From Verrucomicrobiota bacterium (GTDB taxonomy: Bacteria; Verrucomicrobiota; Verrucomicrobiia; Methylacidiphilales; JBCCWR01): DNA of 64,000 nt. The notes beneath the pieces were generated by a model. It was not told where the DNA came from. It did no database searches and saw only the letters and a program-made list of their open reading frames with translations. The position numbers were made by a program, and so were the translations under genes. The stretch lies in contig JBCCXA010000006.1 in the NCBI GenBank assembly GCA_039192515.1, positions 1 to 64,000 on the forward strand. The letters are read 5' to 3'. This document shows, piece by piece, positions 17,880 to 26,632 of this stretch (its first letter is position 1; the number at the start of each line of letters is the position of its first letter).

Positions 17880-19211
17880 ATGTCAGTAGAGTTCCTGGAA
17901 AAGCTGTGGGATACCGTCGACTCTGAGACCGAGGGTGGCAGTTATTTCCTAGCGAATTATCCTCCTTTTCAATATTGGAAGGACGACGAGTCAAGCAAGG
18001 TTTCTAGTGTTTTACAGAACCGAGCTCCTGATGGTGTTGATTTGGGACTTTATATGCATATTCCCTTTTGCCGTAAGCGCTGTCACTTTTGTTATTTTAG
18101 GGTGTACACGGATAAGAACTCGAAAGAGGTTAATGGCTATATCAGTGCTGCTATCCGTGAATTGGAGATATATGCCAAGCAGCCCTTTCTCCAAGGTCGA
18201 AAGCCTCGTTTTGTTTATTTTGGTGGTGGAACTCCTTCGTATTTATCCGCAAAGCAACTTAAGAGTTTAACAGATCAGATGAAAGCGGTGATTCCCTGGG
18301 ATGAGGTTGAGGAAGTGGCTTTTGAGGGGGAGCCAGGAACTCTGAATTCCATAAAATTGAATGCGATTCGAGAAATAGGGGTGACTCGCCTGAGCATGGG
18401 TGTGGAAAATTTTGATGATCATGTCCTTGAGATTAATGGCCGGGCACATCGCAGTCCGGAGGTCTGGAAAGCTATGGAAGTAGCCAAGGCACTGGATTTT
18501 GATCAGATCAATATCGACCTTATTGCAGGTATGTTGGATGAGACAGAAAAAAATTGGCAGCGCTGCGTTGAGCGAACCGTTGAGCTTGAGCCCGATAGCG
18601 TGACCATTTACCAGATGGAGGTTCCCTACAATACAACCATTTTCAAGCGTATGAAACAAGAGAGCCAACTTAAGGCTCCTGTTGCCGATTGGAAAACAAA
18701 GCGACGCTGGGTGCAAGAGGCTTTCGATTATTTAGAGCGAAAAGGTTATACCATCACCAGTGCTTACACGGCGGTGAAAAATCCAGAAAAGACAAAATTT
18801 GTCTACCGTGATGCACTTTGGTCTGGTGCTGATATGGTGGCATTAGGGGTCGCTTCCTTTTCGCATCTAGGGGGTGTTCATTTTCAAAATCTCACGCACT
18901 TTGATCCTTACCTAGACTCATTGCAAGAAGGTAAATTACCTATTGGCAGAGCTTTGCAAACCACTGGAGAGGAGCAAATGCTTAGGGAATTCATGTTACA
19001 AATGAAGTTAGGACGGGTGAGCATTCAGTATTTTGAAAATAAATTTGCTATTAATATATTAGAGCGTTTTTCGCAGGAGTTAGACTTTATGACGCGTAAG
19101 AAACTTTTAAATCGCAGTGGAGATTGGCTTGTTCTGAGTAGTGATACCTTGTTGCGAGTAGATGCATTGTTGCCAGGTTTCTTTTTACCCGAACATCAAA
19201 ATAATCTGTGA
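17880..19211 (+). CDS. HemN/HemW-family radical SAM protein
   Basis: A 443-residue radical SAM enzyme. The cluster motif CRKRCHFC supplies Cys64, Cys68 and Cys71, and it lacks the fourth Cys of true HemN. FGGGTPSYL and the SAM-binding GVENFDDHVLEINGR follow the coproporphyrinogen-oxidase-like pattern, and a HemN-like C-terminal domain is present. Members act as heme chaperones (HemW), heme-degrading or heme-modifying enzymes, so the name 'coproporphyrinogen oxidase' should not be assumed. It is followed 23 bp later by the chorismate-lyase-like gene, and this context suggests a role outside normal heme synthesis. Confidence 0.85.
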   Translation: MSVEFLEKLWDTVDSETEGGSYFLANYPPFQYWKDDESSKVSSVLQNRAPDGVDLGLYMHIPFCRKRCHFCYFRVYTDKNSKEVNGYISAAIRELEIYAKQPFLQGRKPRFVYFGGGTPSYLSAKQLKSLTDQMKAVIPWDEVEEVAFEGEPGTLNSIKLNAIREIGVTRLSMGVENFDDHVLEINGRAHRSPEVWKAMEVAKALDFDQINIDLIAGMLDETEKNWQRCVERTVELEPDSVTIYQMEVPYNTTIFKRMKQESQLKAPVADWKTKRRWVQEAFDYLERKGYTITSAYTAVKNPEKTKFVYRDALWSGADMVALGVASFSHLGGVHFQNLTHFDPYLDSLQEGKLPIGRALQTTGEEQMLREFMLQMKLGRVSIQYFENKFAINILERFSQELDFMTRKKLLNRSGDWLVLSSDTLLRVDALLPGFFLPEHQNNL

Positions 19212-19233
19212 TCTTGGACGATATTATAGTGAT

Positions 19234-19770
19234 ATGAAGGTAATGCTATGTGAGTTGAATCCACTGTTGAATTTTAATACGACTACGGAAGTGGATTTGT
19301 TGGATATAAACCTGATAAATGCCAAAGATGTGACAGCTCCTTATGACAAACTGTTAGTGCATAAGCGGGATATGACTTCTACCTTAAAAGAAAATTATCA
19401 AGATGATATTTTGATTAGGGTTTTGGAAGAAAGGAAAGGTGAAGAAGCGTATGCACGAGAAGTTGTTTTGGTGACAAAAGAAGCTGGTCTATGTGTGGAA
19501 TATGGAGCTATTGAGATCTACTTGAATGCTGTCTCAGAAAAAGTGAGCGCTGTCATTTTAGAAGGTAAAATTCCTCTAGGGGAAATACTAAATAAACATC
19601 AAGTGGATTACCGGAGTTGTCCAAGCCAGTTTTTTCATTTGTCGGCAGATGCAAAGATTGCTTCTGCTCTAGGAGTTGATGAGGCCACGGAACTGTTCGG
19701 ACGCTGTAACCAGCTCACACGAGATTCAGGAGAAGCGATAGCAAATATTGTCGAAATTGTAAGGCCATAA
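19234..19770 (+). CDS. chorismate pyruvate-lyase-like protein
   Basis: A 178-residue protein with the UbiC/UTRA-like chorismate lyase fold. Points of match are LLVHKRDMTSTL, the strand YAREVVLVT with the Arg equivalent to the UbiC substrate Arg, GKIPLGEIL (the conserved PLG turn), and a C-terminal EIVRP whose Glu fits the active site. UbiC removes pyruvate from chorismate to give 4-hydroxybenzoate. I place the start at ATG 19234; the longer frame from 19162 overlaps the radical SAM gene and adds no conserved residues. Menaquinone here is probably made by the futalosine route (mqnD at 33 kb), so a 4-hydroxybenzoate-type product may feed something else. Confidence 0.65.
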   Translation: MKVMLCELNPLLNFNTTTEVDLLDINLINAKDVTAPYDKLLVHKRDMTSTLKENYQDDILIRVLEERKGEEAYAREVVLVTKEAGLCVEYGAIEIYLNAVSEKVSAVILEGKIPLGEILNKHQVDYRSCPSQFFHLSADAKIASALGVDEATELFGRCNQLTRDSGEAIANIVEIVRP

Positions 19771-19788
19771 ACGACTTTAAAGCCGAAT

Positions 19789-19890
19789 GATTTCTAGAGT
19801 CTCCTGGAGAAATCACCTAATTGATACATCTTGGTCGACTCTCTTTTTCTTGTGACTCGAGCTTTTAAGCATCTGGTTCAACTTCTACCA
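19789..19890 (+). repeat. dispersed intergenic repeat, copy B
   Basis: Positions 19836-19886 match 60108-60158 at 45 of 51 bases without gaps. A small inverted repeat (GATTTCT 19789-19795, AGAAATC 19808-19814) lies at its left side. It sits between the chorismate-lyase-like gene and the flavoprotein gene in the same orientation as the other copies. Confidence 0.7.
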
Positions 19891-19954
19891 CATAATTCGG
19901 GTTAAAATGATGCCGTGCACTTGCTATGTGTCTAAATTGTGAGAAATTAAATTC

Positions 19955-21208
19955 ATGAATCATGACGTAGACGTATTAGTCATTGGGGGAGGACCAGCTG
20001 GTGCTACGACAAGTGCTCTATTAGCTGAAAAAGGCTGGGATGTGCTTGTGCTAGAGAAAGAGCAATTCCCGAGATATCATGTTGGTGAGTCATTGATGCC
20101 TTTCTGCTATTTCACCCTAGAGCAATTAGGAGTAATTGATTGGCTAAAGAATTCAGCTTGCCCTAAAAAACATAGCGTCCAGTTTGTGACAGAGGATGGA
20201 AAACTCTCCAAGCCTTTTTATTTTTTCCAGCACTTAGATCATGAGGCTTCGACTACTTGGCAAGTCAAAAGAGATGAATTCGATGCCATGATGCTCGACA
20301 ATGCAGAAAAAAAAGGCGCTCAAGTCAAATACGGGGTGCGTGCCGAAAAGCTTTTAAAAGTGGGAGGGAAAGTTGTTGGTGCTGTTGCTAGAAATGGGGG
20401 AGATCCTTTTGAGGTAAAAGCAAAAATGGTGATAGATGCGTCGGGTCGCGATGTCTTTTCAATGTCTCGTTCAGGGTGGCGAGTAAAAGACCCTGTTCTC
20501 AATAAAATAGCTATTTGGACTTATTATCAAGGTGCAAAAAGAGACGAAGGTTTAGATGAAGGTGCTACTACGGTAGCCTATCTTCCAGAGCGTGGCTGGT
20601 TTTGGTATATACCTCTTCAGAATAATCGCGTAAGTGTGGGAATTGTGGCGGAGAAGGATTACCTTTACCGGGATGGAAAGGACCCTGCTAATATTTTTGC
20701 TCGTGAGATTGAGAATAATGCCTGGATTAAAGATCATTTAGCACAAGGCACCTGTGAAAATGAATACTGGGCAACAGGCGATTATTCATACCGTTCTCAA
20801 TATTGCGCTACAGATGGACTGCTGCTTGTAGGAGATGCTTATGCTTTTCTGGACCCAGTCTTTAGCTCCGGAGTTTTCCTCGCCTTAAGTAGTGGTGCGC
20901 TCGGAGCTAAGGCTGTTGATAAAGCTTTGAAATCCGGAAATGTAGAAGCCACTCAGTTCATGGAATACGGTGAAAGAATGTGTCATGGTATTGAATCCAT
21001 GCGTCGTCTCGTTTATGCGTTCTATGATCCTAACTTCAGTTTTGCCACGTTGCTCAAGGAACAGCCTGAATTACGCGGCGACCTAACGGATTGTTTGATA
21101 GGAGATTTATTTGAAAGAGATTTCTCACATTTATTTCAGACTATTGGAAGGATGGCAAATACTCCCGAGCCTCTCAAACATGGCCGAGCATATCTCAACG
21201 CAGCATGA
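19955..21208 (+). CDS. FAD-dependent oxidoreductase, halogenase-like
   Basis: A 417-residue flavoprotein of the geranylgeranyl-reductase/tryptophan-halogenase superfamily. The FAD Rossmann motif GGGPAGAT is at residues 11-18, FPRYHVGESL follows at about 47-56, and LLVGDAYAFLDPVFSSG is the second FAD contact. The halogenase-associated WxWxIP signature is present as WFWYIP. Whether it halogenates, oxidises or reduces its substrate is open, since the active-site Lys cannot be assigned by eye. It lies between the chorismate-lyase-like gene and a glycosyltransferase, a setting like those of aryl-pigment or phenolic natural-product genes, although no ketosynthase or carrier protein is present here. 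Confidence 0.82.
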   Translation: MNHDVDVLVIGGGPAGATTSALLAEKGWDVLVLEKEQFPRYHVGESLMPFCYFTLEQLGVIDWLKNSACPKKHSVQFVTEDGKLSKPFYFFQHLDHEASTTWQVKRDEFDAMMLDNAEKKGAQVKYGVRAEKLLKVGGKVVGAVARNGGDPFEVKAKMVIDASGRDVFSMSRSGWRVKDPVLNKIAIWTYYQGAKRDEGLDEGATTVAYLPERGWFWYIPLQNNRVSVGIVAEKDYLYRDGKDPANIFAREIENNAWIKDHLAQGTCENEYWATGDYSYRSQYCATDGLLLVGDAYAFLDPVFSSGVFLALSSGALGAKAVDKALKSGNVEATQFMEYGERMCHGIESMRRLVYAFYDPNFSFATLLKEQPELRGDLTDCLIGDLFERDFSHLFQTIGRMANTPEPLKHGRAYLNAA

Positions 21209-21291
21209 GCCTATACACGGTTTTCTAGCCCGCAAAAGGCCATTAATTTACGCGACATAGTTCCAGAAATTTTCTAAATTCGGACTACAGC

Positions 21292-22575
21292 ATGAAAATC
21301 CTTTTCATCACGCCTGGGACAGGAGCGTATTACTGTGGCGTTTGTCTACGTGATAGAGCCTTAGTCCAAGCACTGCAAAAGCTTGACTATAAGGTTCTCA
21401 TGTTGCCGACCTATTTGCCTTTGGTGACAGAGGATGATGGTGAAAAAGGAGAAGCTTCCCGTGAAATTTTCTATGGTGGTATCAATGTTTATTTACAAGA
21501 AAAGCTGCCTTTTTTTCGAGCACTTCCGCAATGGATGGACAAATGGCTGAGCAGCTACGATTTACTGAAATGGGTTTCACGCTTCCAAAGTATGACCTCG
21601 GCTAGCGAGCACGGGAAACTGACGCTTTCTATGCTAAAGGGGGAGGAGGGGAACCAAGCGAAGGAATTAAATCGTCTTGTTGGTTGGGTTCAAAAGGAGT
21701 TTAAACCGGATGCCATTGTATTTTCTACTTCCTTGTTGGTGGGAATGGCTCGAATGCTAAAGAAAAGGTTGGGTTGTTCAGTGGGTTGTTTTTTGCAGGG
21801 AGAAGAGAATTTTTTGGATTCGCTAGAGGAGCCTTATCGAGAAGATTGTTGGCAATTGATGGGTGAGCGTTGTTCAGAGTTGGATTGGGTAATAGCTCCA
21901 AGTAAGTATTTTGCTAAATCCATGACTCAGAAAATGGGTTTCAAAGAAGAATTGGTAAATATAGTTCCCAACGGAATTGAAACCAGTGATTATCAAGCCT
22001 CTACCTTACCTTGGAATCCACCAGTGATAGGCTATTTAGCCAGGATGTGTGAGGAAAAGGGACTGGATATATTGGTAGATGCATTTTTGCTTACGAGGAA
22101 GCAAGGCATAGATGTTCACTTAAAGATTGCAGGGGCTTACACCGAGGCTGATGAGTCATTTGTTTCTTCACAGAAAAGAAAAATAGAGGATTCTGGATAT
22201 GCTAAGGATGTGTCCTTTCACCCTAATTTAACTAAAGAAGAAAAGATTGATTTTTACAAAGGACTTACCCTTTTTTCTGTGCCAGCCACCTATAGTGAGG
22301 CTTTCGGGCTATATGTGGTAGAGGCAATGGCCGCTGGAGTACCTGTGGTCCTACCGAAGGTGTCGGCCTTTCAGGAAATTGTCGATTCAACAGGCGGCGG
22401 TATGGTTTATGACTATAACCGGGCGAGTACTTTAAATAATGCCTTGCAAAAATTATTACGTGAGCGCAATAAAGTAATAGAAATGGCGGAGCAAGGAAAA
22501 AAGAATACAAAAAGGATATATGATATTGCCCATATGGCTGAACAGTTCATAGGAGTAATCGAGAATAACAAATAA
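21292..22575 (+). CDS. GT4-family glycosyltransferase
   Basis: A 427-residue GT-B glycosyltransferase. The N-terminus begins KILFITPGTGAYYCGVCLRD, a form of the acceptor-side glycine loop often seen in PVC bacteria. The donor side has VPNGIE near the hinge, then IGYLARMCEEKGLD, and the EX7E motif EAFGLYVVEAMAAGVPVV. It is likely cytoplasmic and uses a nucleotide sugar; acceptor unknown. The next gene starts 12 bp after its stop, so the mutarotase fusion is probably in the same transcript. Confidence 0.88.
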   Translation: MKILFITPGTGAYYCGVCLRDRALVQALQKLDYKVLMLPTYLPLVTEDDGEKGEASREIFYGGINVYLQEKLPFFRALPQWMDKWLSSYDLLKWVSRFQSMTSASEHGKLTLSMLKGEEGNQAKELNRLVGWVQKEFKPDAIVFSTSLLVGMARMLKKRLGCSVGCFLQGEENFLDSLEEPYREDCWQLMGERCSELDWVIAPSKYFAKSMTQKMGFKEELVNIVPNGIETSDYQASTLPWNPPVIGYLARMCEEKGLDILVDAFLLTRKQGIDVHLKIAGAYTEADESFVSSQKRKIEDSGYAKDVSFHPNLTKEEKIDFYKGLTLFSVPATYSEAFGLYVVEAMAAGVPVVLPKVSAFQEIVDSTGGGMVYDYNRASTLNNALQKLLRERNKVIEMAEQGKKNTKRIYDIAHMAEQFIGVIENNK

Positions 22576-22587
22576 TTGGAACCTATA

Positions 22588-24216
22588 ATGGGATCACAAA
22601 AAAATATGGAATGGTTAATCTATGCGTTTGGGACAGTAGTGTTTTGGGGTATCTACGGCATTTTACTGCATACGGGATCGATGGCTATGGGGGATTCGGT
22701 AAACGGAAGGTATAAGGCCTTTTTGTTTGTCGGAATTGCTTACTTTATTGCCGCAGTCTTAGCTCCTCTCATCTTGTTGAAGCTAAATGGAGCTTCTTGG
22801 AATTTTCCTGCTAAAGGGGTAAGTTGGTCTTTAATTGCAGGTATTGCAGGTGCCTTAGGCGCTTTCTTTGTTCTGCTGGCGTTTGGGGCCAAAGGTTCAC
22901 CTGCAGTAGTGATGTCGATTATTTTCGCGGGCGCACCTATTGTGAATGCGGTAGTTGCGCTTTCATTGCATCCGCCAGTTGGTGGGTTCAGTGTGATCAA
23001 GTGGCCCTTCTATTTAGGAATTATACTGGCAGCGGTCGGGGGATGCTTAGTGACACTTTACAAACCAGGGCCTGGTAGTCCGCCATCTGCAAATAAAACT
23101 GACAGTAAGCAAGAGCAGAACATATCGAGTGAGACTACCAAAAAGCTAGGATCTTGTAGTGTGGAGCAGACCTATTATGGCAGGACTAAAACTGGGCAAG
23201 AGCTTCAGCAATTTATACTCAAAAACGACTCTGGTATGGAAGTTAGGATTATTGAGCTCGGAGCGATTATCACCAACTGGCTTGCACCGGACGCAGAAGG
23301 TAAGCTGGACGATATCGTGTTAGGTTTTGATCAATTAGCTGACTACGAGAATAATGAGCCTCATTTTGGTGAGGTTGTTGGGAGATATGCCAATAGAATA
23401 GCGAAAGGGCAATTTAAGCTTGGGGGCAAGATTTATAAACTGACAAAGAACCATGGCAACCACCATATTCATGGTGGGCTAGATGGCTTTGGCAAAAGAA
23501 TCTGGCAGGGAGCATCATTTAAAAATGAGGACCGTGTAGGAGTCGTTTTTAAGATGACAAGTCCTGATAAAGATCAAGGTTACCCTGGCGAACTAAAAAC
23601 CCAAGTGACCTACACGCTAGACAAAGAAGGACAGCTAAGAATTGACTATACCGCAGAAAGTAGCAAACGAACCGTTGTCAACTTGACTCAACATGCTTAT
23701 TTCAATCTTATGGGGCATGGTTCTGGAGATATACTCGATCATCAAGTGATGATTGCGGCTGAGACTTTTACAACTGTTAAGAAGGGGCTCATTCCCACAG
23801 GTAAGCTAGCTGATGTAGAAAAGACCCCTATGGATTTTAGGACGCTAAAGCCTATCTGCAGCGATCTCAAAGAAGACTTTGGCCAGTTAAACATGGCCGG
23901 GGGCTATGATCATAATTTTGTTCTCAGCGAGCAGAGCAGTGGAATGAAGCTGGCGGCCAAGGTAATCGAGCCCGGTAGCAAGCGTCTGCTAGAAGTTTGG
24001 ACAGATCAACCAGGTCTTCAGTTTTATACAGGTAATGCTTTGGATGGCTCAATAAAAGGTAAGGGGGGATTTAACTATCAAAAGCATGCTGGTTTTTGCC
24101 TAGAGTCCCAACACTTTCCAGATTCACCTAATCATAAAGATTTTCCAAGCACCGTATTGAGAGCGGGGGAAATCTATCAAACGAGCACTGCCTTTCGCAT
24201 GTCAACCGTAGCATAA
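22588..24216 (+). CDS. five-helix membrane domain fused to aldose 1-epimerase
   Basis: A 542-residue two-part protein. Residues 8-158 form five hydrophobic helices (starting near 10, 44, 80, 107 and 141) resembling half of a ten-helix drug/metabolite (EamA/GRP sugar porter) transporter. A polar linker at about 159-190 leads to a complete galactose mutarotase. Its catalytic residues are visible: His295 in HHIHGG, His369 in TQHAYFNLMG and the base Glu506 in CLESQHF. With an odd number of helices and a cytoplasmic N-terminus, the enzyme would face the periplasm. I start at ATG 22588, not the upstream TTG at 22576. The reading frame runs through the join without interruption. Confidence 0.88.
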   Translation: MGSQKNMEWLIYAFGTVVFWGIYGILLHTGSMAMGDSVNGRYKAFLFVGIAYFIAAVLAPLILLKLNGASWNFPAKGVSWSLIAGIAGALGAFFVLLAFGAKGSPAVVMSIIFAGAPIVNAVVALSLHPPVGGFSVIKWPFYLGIILAAVGGCLVTLYKPGPGSPPSANKTDSKQEQNISSETTKKLGSCSVEQTYYGRTKTGQELQQFILKNDSGMEVRIIELGAIITNWLAPDAEGKLDDIVLGFDQLADYENNEPHFGEVVGRYANRIAKGQFKLGGKIYKLTKNHGNHHIHGGLDGFGKRIWQGASFKNEDRVGVVFKMTSPDKDQGYPGELKTQVTYTLDKEGQLRIDYTAESSKRTVVNLTQHAYFNLMGHGSGDILDHQVMIAAETFTTVKKGLIPTGKLADVEKTPMDFRTLKPICSDLKEDFGQLNMAGGYDHNFVLSEQSSGMKLAAKVIEPGSKRLLEVWTDQPGLQFYTGNALDGSIKGKGGFNYQKHAGFCLESQHFPDSPNHKDFPSTVLRAGEIYQTSTAFRMSTVA

Positions 24217-24232
24217 CAGAGGAAAGCAAACA

Positions 24233-24258
24233 TTGACATTGATACGTGTAGGTATAAT
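24233..24258 (+). promoter_or_regulatory. sigma70-type promoter hexamers with short spacing
   Basis: Both hexamers match consensus exactly: TTGACA at 24233-24238 and TATAAT at 24253-24258. The spacer is only 14 bp against the optimum of 17, so basal activity may be poor or need an activator. It lies in the 61-bp gap before the first PQQ gene and could drive the operon that runs to 32465. Confidence 0.5.
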
Positions 24259-24277
24259 TTAACAAGCAAGCACTTAT

Positions 24278-26611
24278 ATGATAAAATCCAAGCAATTAGT
24301 AGTAATCAGAGTTAGTCTAAGCTTATTAGTAGGAGTGGTGTTTGTTGGGTGCGGCAATGATCTTCCCAAGGACAAGAAGCAAGTGATGAGTGCGGATGAG
24401 TCTCCTTCGAGTTCCTATCAGGGTTGGCTGAGCTGGAGGGGTCCAGATCAAAATGGTGTATCAGGTGAGACAGGCTTGCCAGATAAAATTGAGGAAAGTG
24501 CTGCGCTTTGGAAATATGCTATTCAAGGGGGTGGAACGCCAGTTATTGCCAATGGACGTGCTTTTATTTTTGGTTTCTATGGAGAAACCCAGGACGTCCA
24601 AGAAGCTTTAGTCTGTCTGGATGCAGACACAGGCGAGCTCATTTGGGAAAAACGCTTTAGTGATTATTTAAGTGATATTATTTACAACCGCTACGCTATA
24701 GGAGCCCCGCTCGTAGATGAGGAGACAGGTAACATCTACCTGATGAGTTCTGCGGGCTTGGCGATGGCCTATAACCAGGAGGGTAAGCTTCTTTGGGAAC
24801 ATTCTATGCTGGAGGAGTTTGGGCGCTTAACTTTTCCCAATGGCCGAACTGGCACTGCCGTCATTGATGGTGATCGAGTGATCTTTAGAGGGATCACAGC
24901 AGCCTGGGGGAGGCAGGGGCCGGCGAGAGACCGTTTTTATGCCTTTGATAAAAGAAATGGAGATTTGATTTGGATATCTACCCCGGGCGGCCAGCCTATC
25001 GACAGTTCTTATTCCACACCAGTCTTTCACGATCTTGAAGATGGGAGGCGAGTTTTTTATTCGGGAACAGGCTGTGGAAATATGATCTGTGCCGATGCCA
25101 GAACCGGTGAGGCGCTCTGGCGCTTTCAAGTATCTACTGGCGGCGTGAATGCCTCGCCCGTTTTGTATGGTAAGGATAAGCTAATTGTCATTCATGGTAA
25201 GGAGAATCTAGATAGTTCACTTATTGGGCGGCTGATCTGTTTGAAGATTCCTACGAGTGTTGCAGAGATGGGCCAAACACCAGTTGTTTTAGGAGCTGAT
25301 GCAGAACTATGGAGAAATGAAGAAGGCATGCGTTCCTTTACTAGTTCTCCCGTTGTGCATGATGGAGTGATTTACACAACCGTAGCCACGGGGGAATTGA
25401 TGGCGGTTGACGCTAAAACAGGAGAGAGGTTATGGTCAGAAAAATTAGCCCCTGACCAAATACATGCTTCGCCCTTGTATGCGGAGGGTAAGATATACGC
25501 GCCCATGTTTGACGGAAGTTTTCACGTGCTCAAGGTCTCAAAAGAACAAGCTGAGATTTTGAGTGAAACCCAATTAGACGCGCCTTGTATTGCAGCGCCC
25601 TCTGTATGGGGCGGGCGTCTTTATCTCCAGAGTAAAAAGAGCGTTTATTGCTTTGGTCCTGCAGAGGTAAAACCAGGTCTAGTAGCAAGTTATATGCGCA
25701 AAGACCCAGAGCCCGGTCCTATTCAGCGTTTGCAAGTTGTTCCCTATGAGTTTCGGATGAAGCCTGGGGATACGCAATCATTCAAAGTGCGTGGTCTAGA
25801 TAATCTTGGATTGCTAGTTGAAAAAGAAATCAGCGGTGGAGAATGGAAGAAATTCATTCCACCAGCTGCTAAAGTCAAGGCGGAGGTGGATGCAGTTTTG
25901 CAAGGGGATGGAACACTCATTGCACCTAATGATGCCAAACAGTCAGCAGGGGCCTTAAAGGTCGTTCAAGACAACGCCGAAGGAGTTACCCGAGGTAGGA
26001 TTCTTTCTAATGTTCATTATTCAGAGGATTTTGAGTCATTTGAGTTAAGTCAAGATGGCGGGGATGAGAAGTTTGCTTATCCACCATTATCATGGCTTGC
26101 GGCAAGGCTGAAGTGGCGAATTATTGATACACCAGAAGGCAAAATAGCTGGAAATACTTTGGATAAGCTGTTGTTTCAAAGATCACGAATTTTCATAGGG
26201 GACCCAGATATGTCTGGCTACAATTTACAGGCAGACGTTATGACTGACGGTAATAGAAGAATCATGTCAGACATTGGACTCATTAATCAGCGTTATATTA
26301 TTAATTTAGTGGGTAACTGGAAAGCTTTGGAAGTTAGCTCGAATCATGACCGGCTTAAGGTTACTGTCCCGTTTGCGTGGAAGTCCAACGAATGGTACAC
26401 CCTCAAAACTAGGGTAAATGTTGACGCTGATGGTATGGGAATGATTAGAGGCAAAGTTTGGAAGCGTGGAGAGACGGAGCCTGAAGCTTGGACTATTGAA
26501 GTAGAGCATAAAAATGCTCATAAGAAGGGTGCACCGGGAATATTTGCCTTTTCACCTCAGGCTAAGAAGAGAGTGTTTATTGATAATATTTTGCTCTCAC
26601 CAAATGAGTAA
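24278..26611 (+). CDS. PQQ-type beta-propeller lipoprotein
   Basis: A 777-residue secreted lipoprotein. The signal ends in a lipobox-like FVGC, giving lipid-modified Cys25. Residues about 50-460 are PQQ-like propeller blades (LVCLDADTGELIWEKRF, MICADARTGEALWRF, LMAVDAKTGERLWSEKL). The C-terminal 200 residues (from about 570) resemble a concanavalin/LamG-like domain near the DUF1080 group (DNILLSP at the end). The blades lack an evident PQQ dehydrogenase active site, so a binding or scaffold role is likely. First gene of the probable operon. Confidence 0.85.
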   Translation: MIKSKQLVVIRVSLSLLVGVVFVGCGNDLPKDKKQVMSADESPSSSYQGWLSWRGPDQNGVSGETGLPDKIEESAALWKYAIQGGGTPVIANGRAFIFGFYGETQDVQEALVCLDADTGELIWEKRFSDYLSDIIYNRYAIGAPLVDEETGNIYLMSSAGLAMAYNQEGKLLWEHSMLEEFGRLTFPNGRTGTAVIDGDRVIFRGITAAWGRQGPARDRFYAFDKRNGDLIWISTPGGQPIDSSYSTPVFHDLEDGRRVFYSGTGCGNMICADARTGEALWRFQVSTGGVNASPVLYGKDKLIVIHGKENLDSSLIGRLICLKIPTSVAEMGQTPVVLGADAELWRNEEGMRSFTSSPVVHDGVIYTTVATGELMAVDAKTGERLWSEKLAPDQIHASPLYAEGKIYAPMFDGSFHVLKVSKEQAEILSETQLDAPCIAAPSVWGGRLYLQSKKSVYCFGPAEVKPGLVASYMRKDPEPGPIQRLQVVPYEFRMKPGDTQSFKVRGLDNLGLLVEKEISGGEWKKFIPPAAKVKAEVDAVLQGDGTLIAPNDAKQSAGALKVVQDNAEGVTRGRILSNVHYSEDFESFELSQDGGDEKFAYPPLSWLAARLKWRIIDTPEGKIAGNTLDKLLFQRSRIFIGDPDMSGYNLQADVMTDGNRRIMSDIGLINQRYIINLVGNWKALEVSSNHDRLKVTVPFAWKSNEWYTLKTRVNVDADGMGMIRGKVWKRGETEPEAWTIEVEHKNAHKKGAPGIFAFSPQAKKRVFIDNILLSPNE

Positions 26612-26632
26612 AAAATAGCGAAGGAAAAAAGA

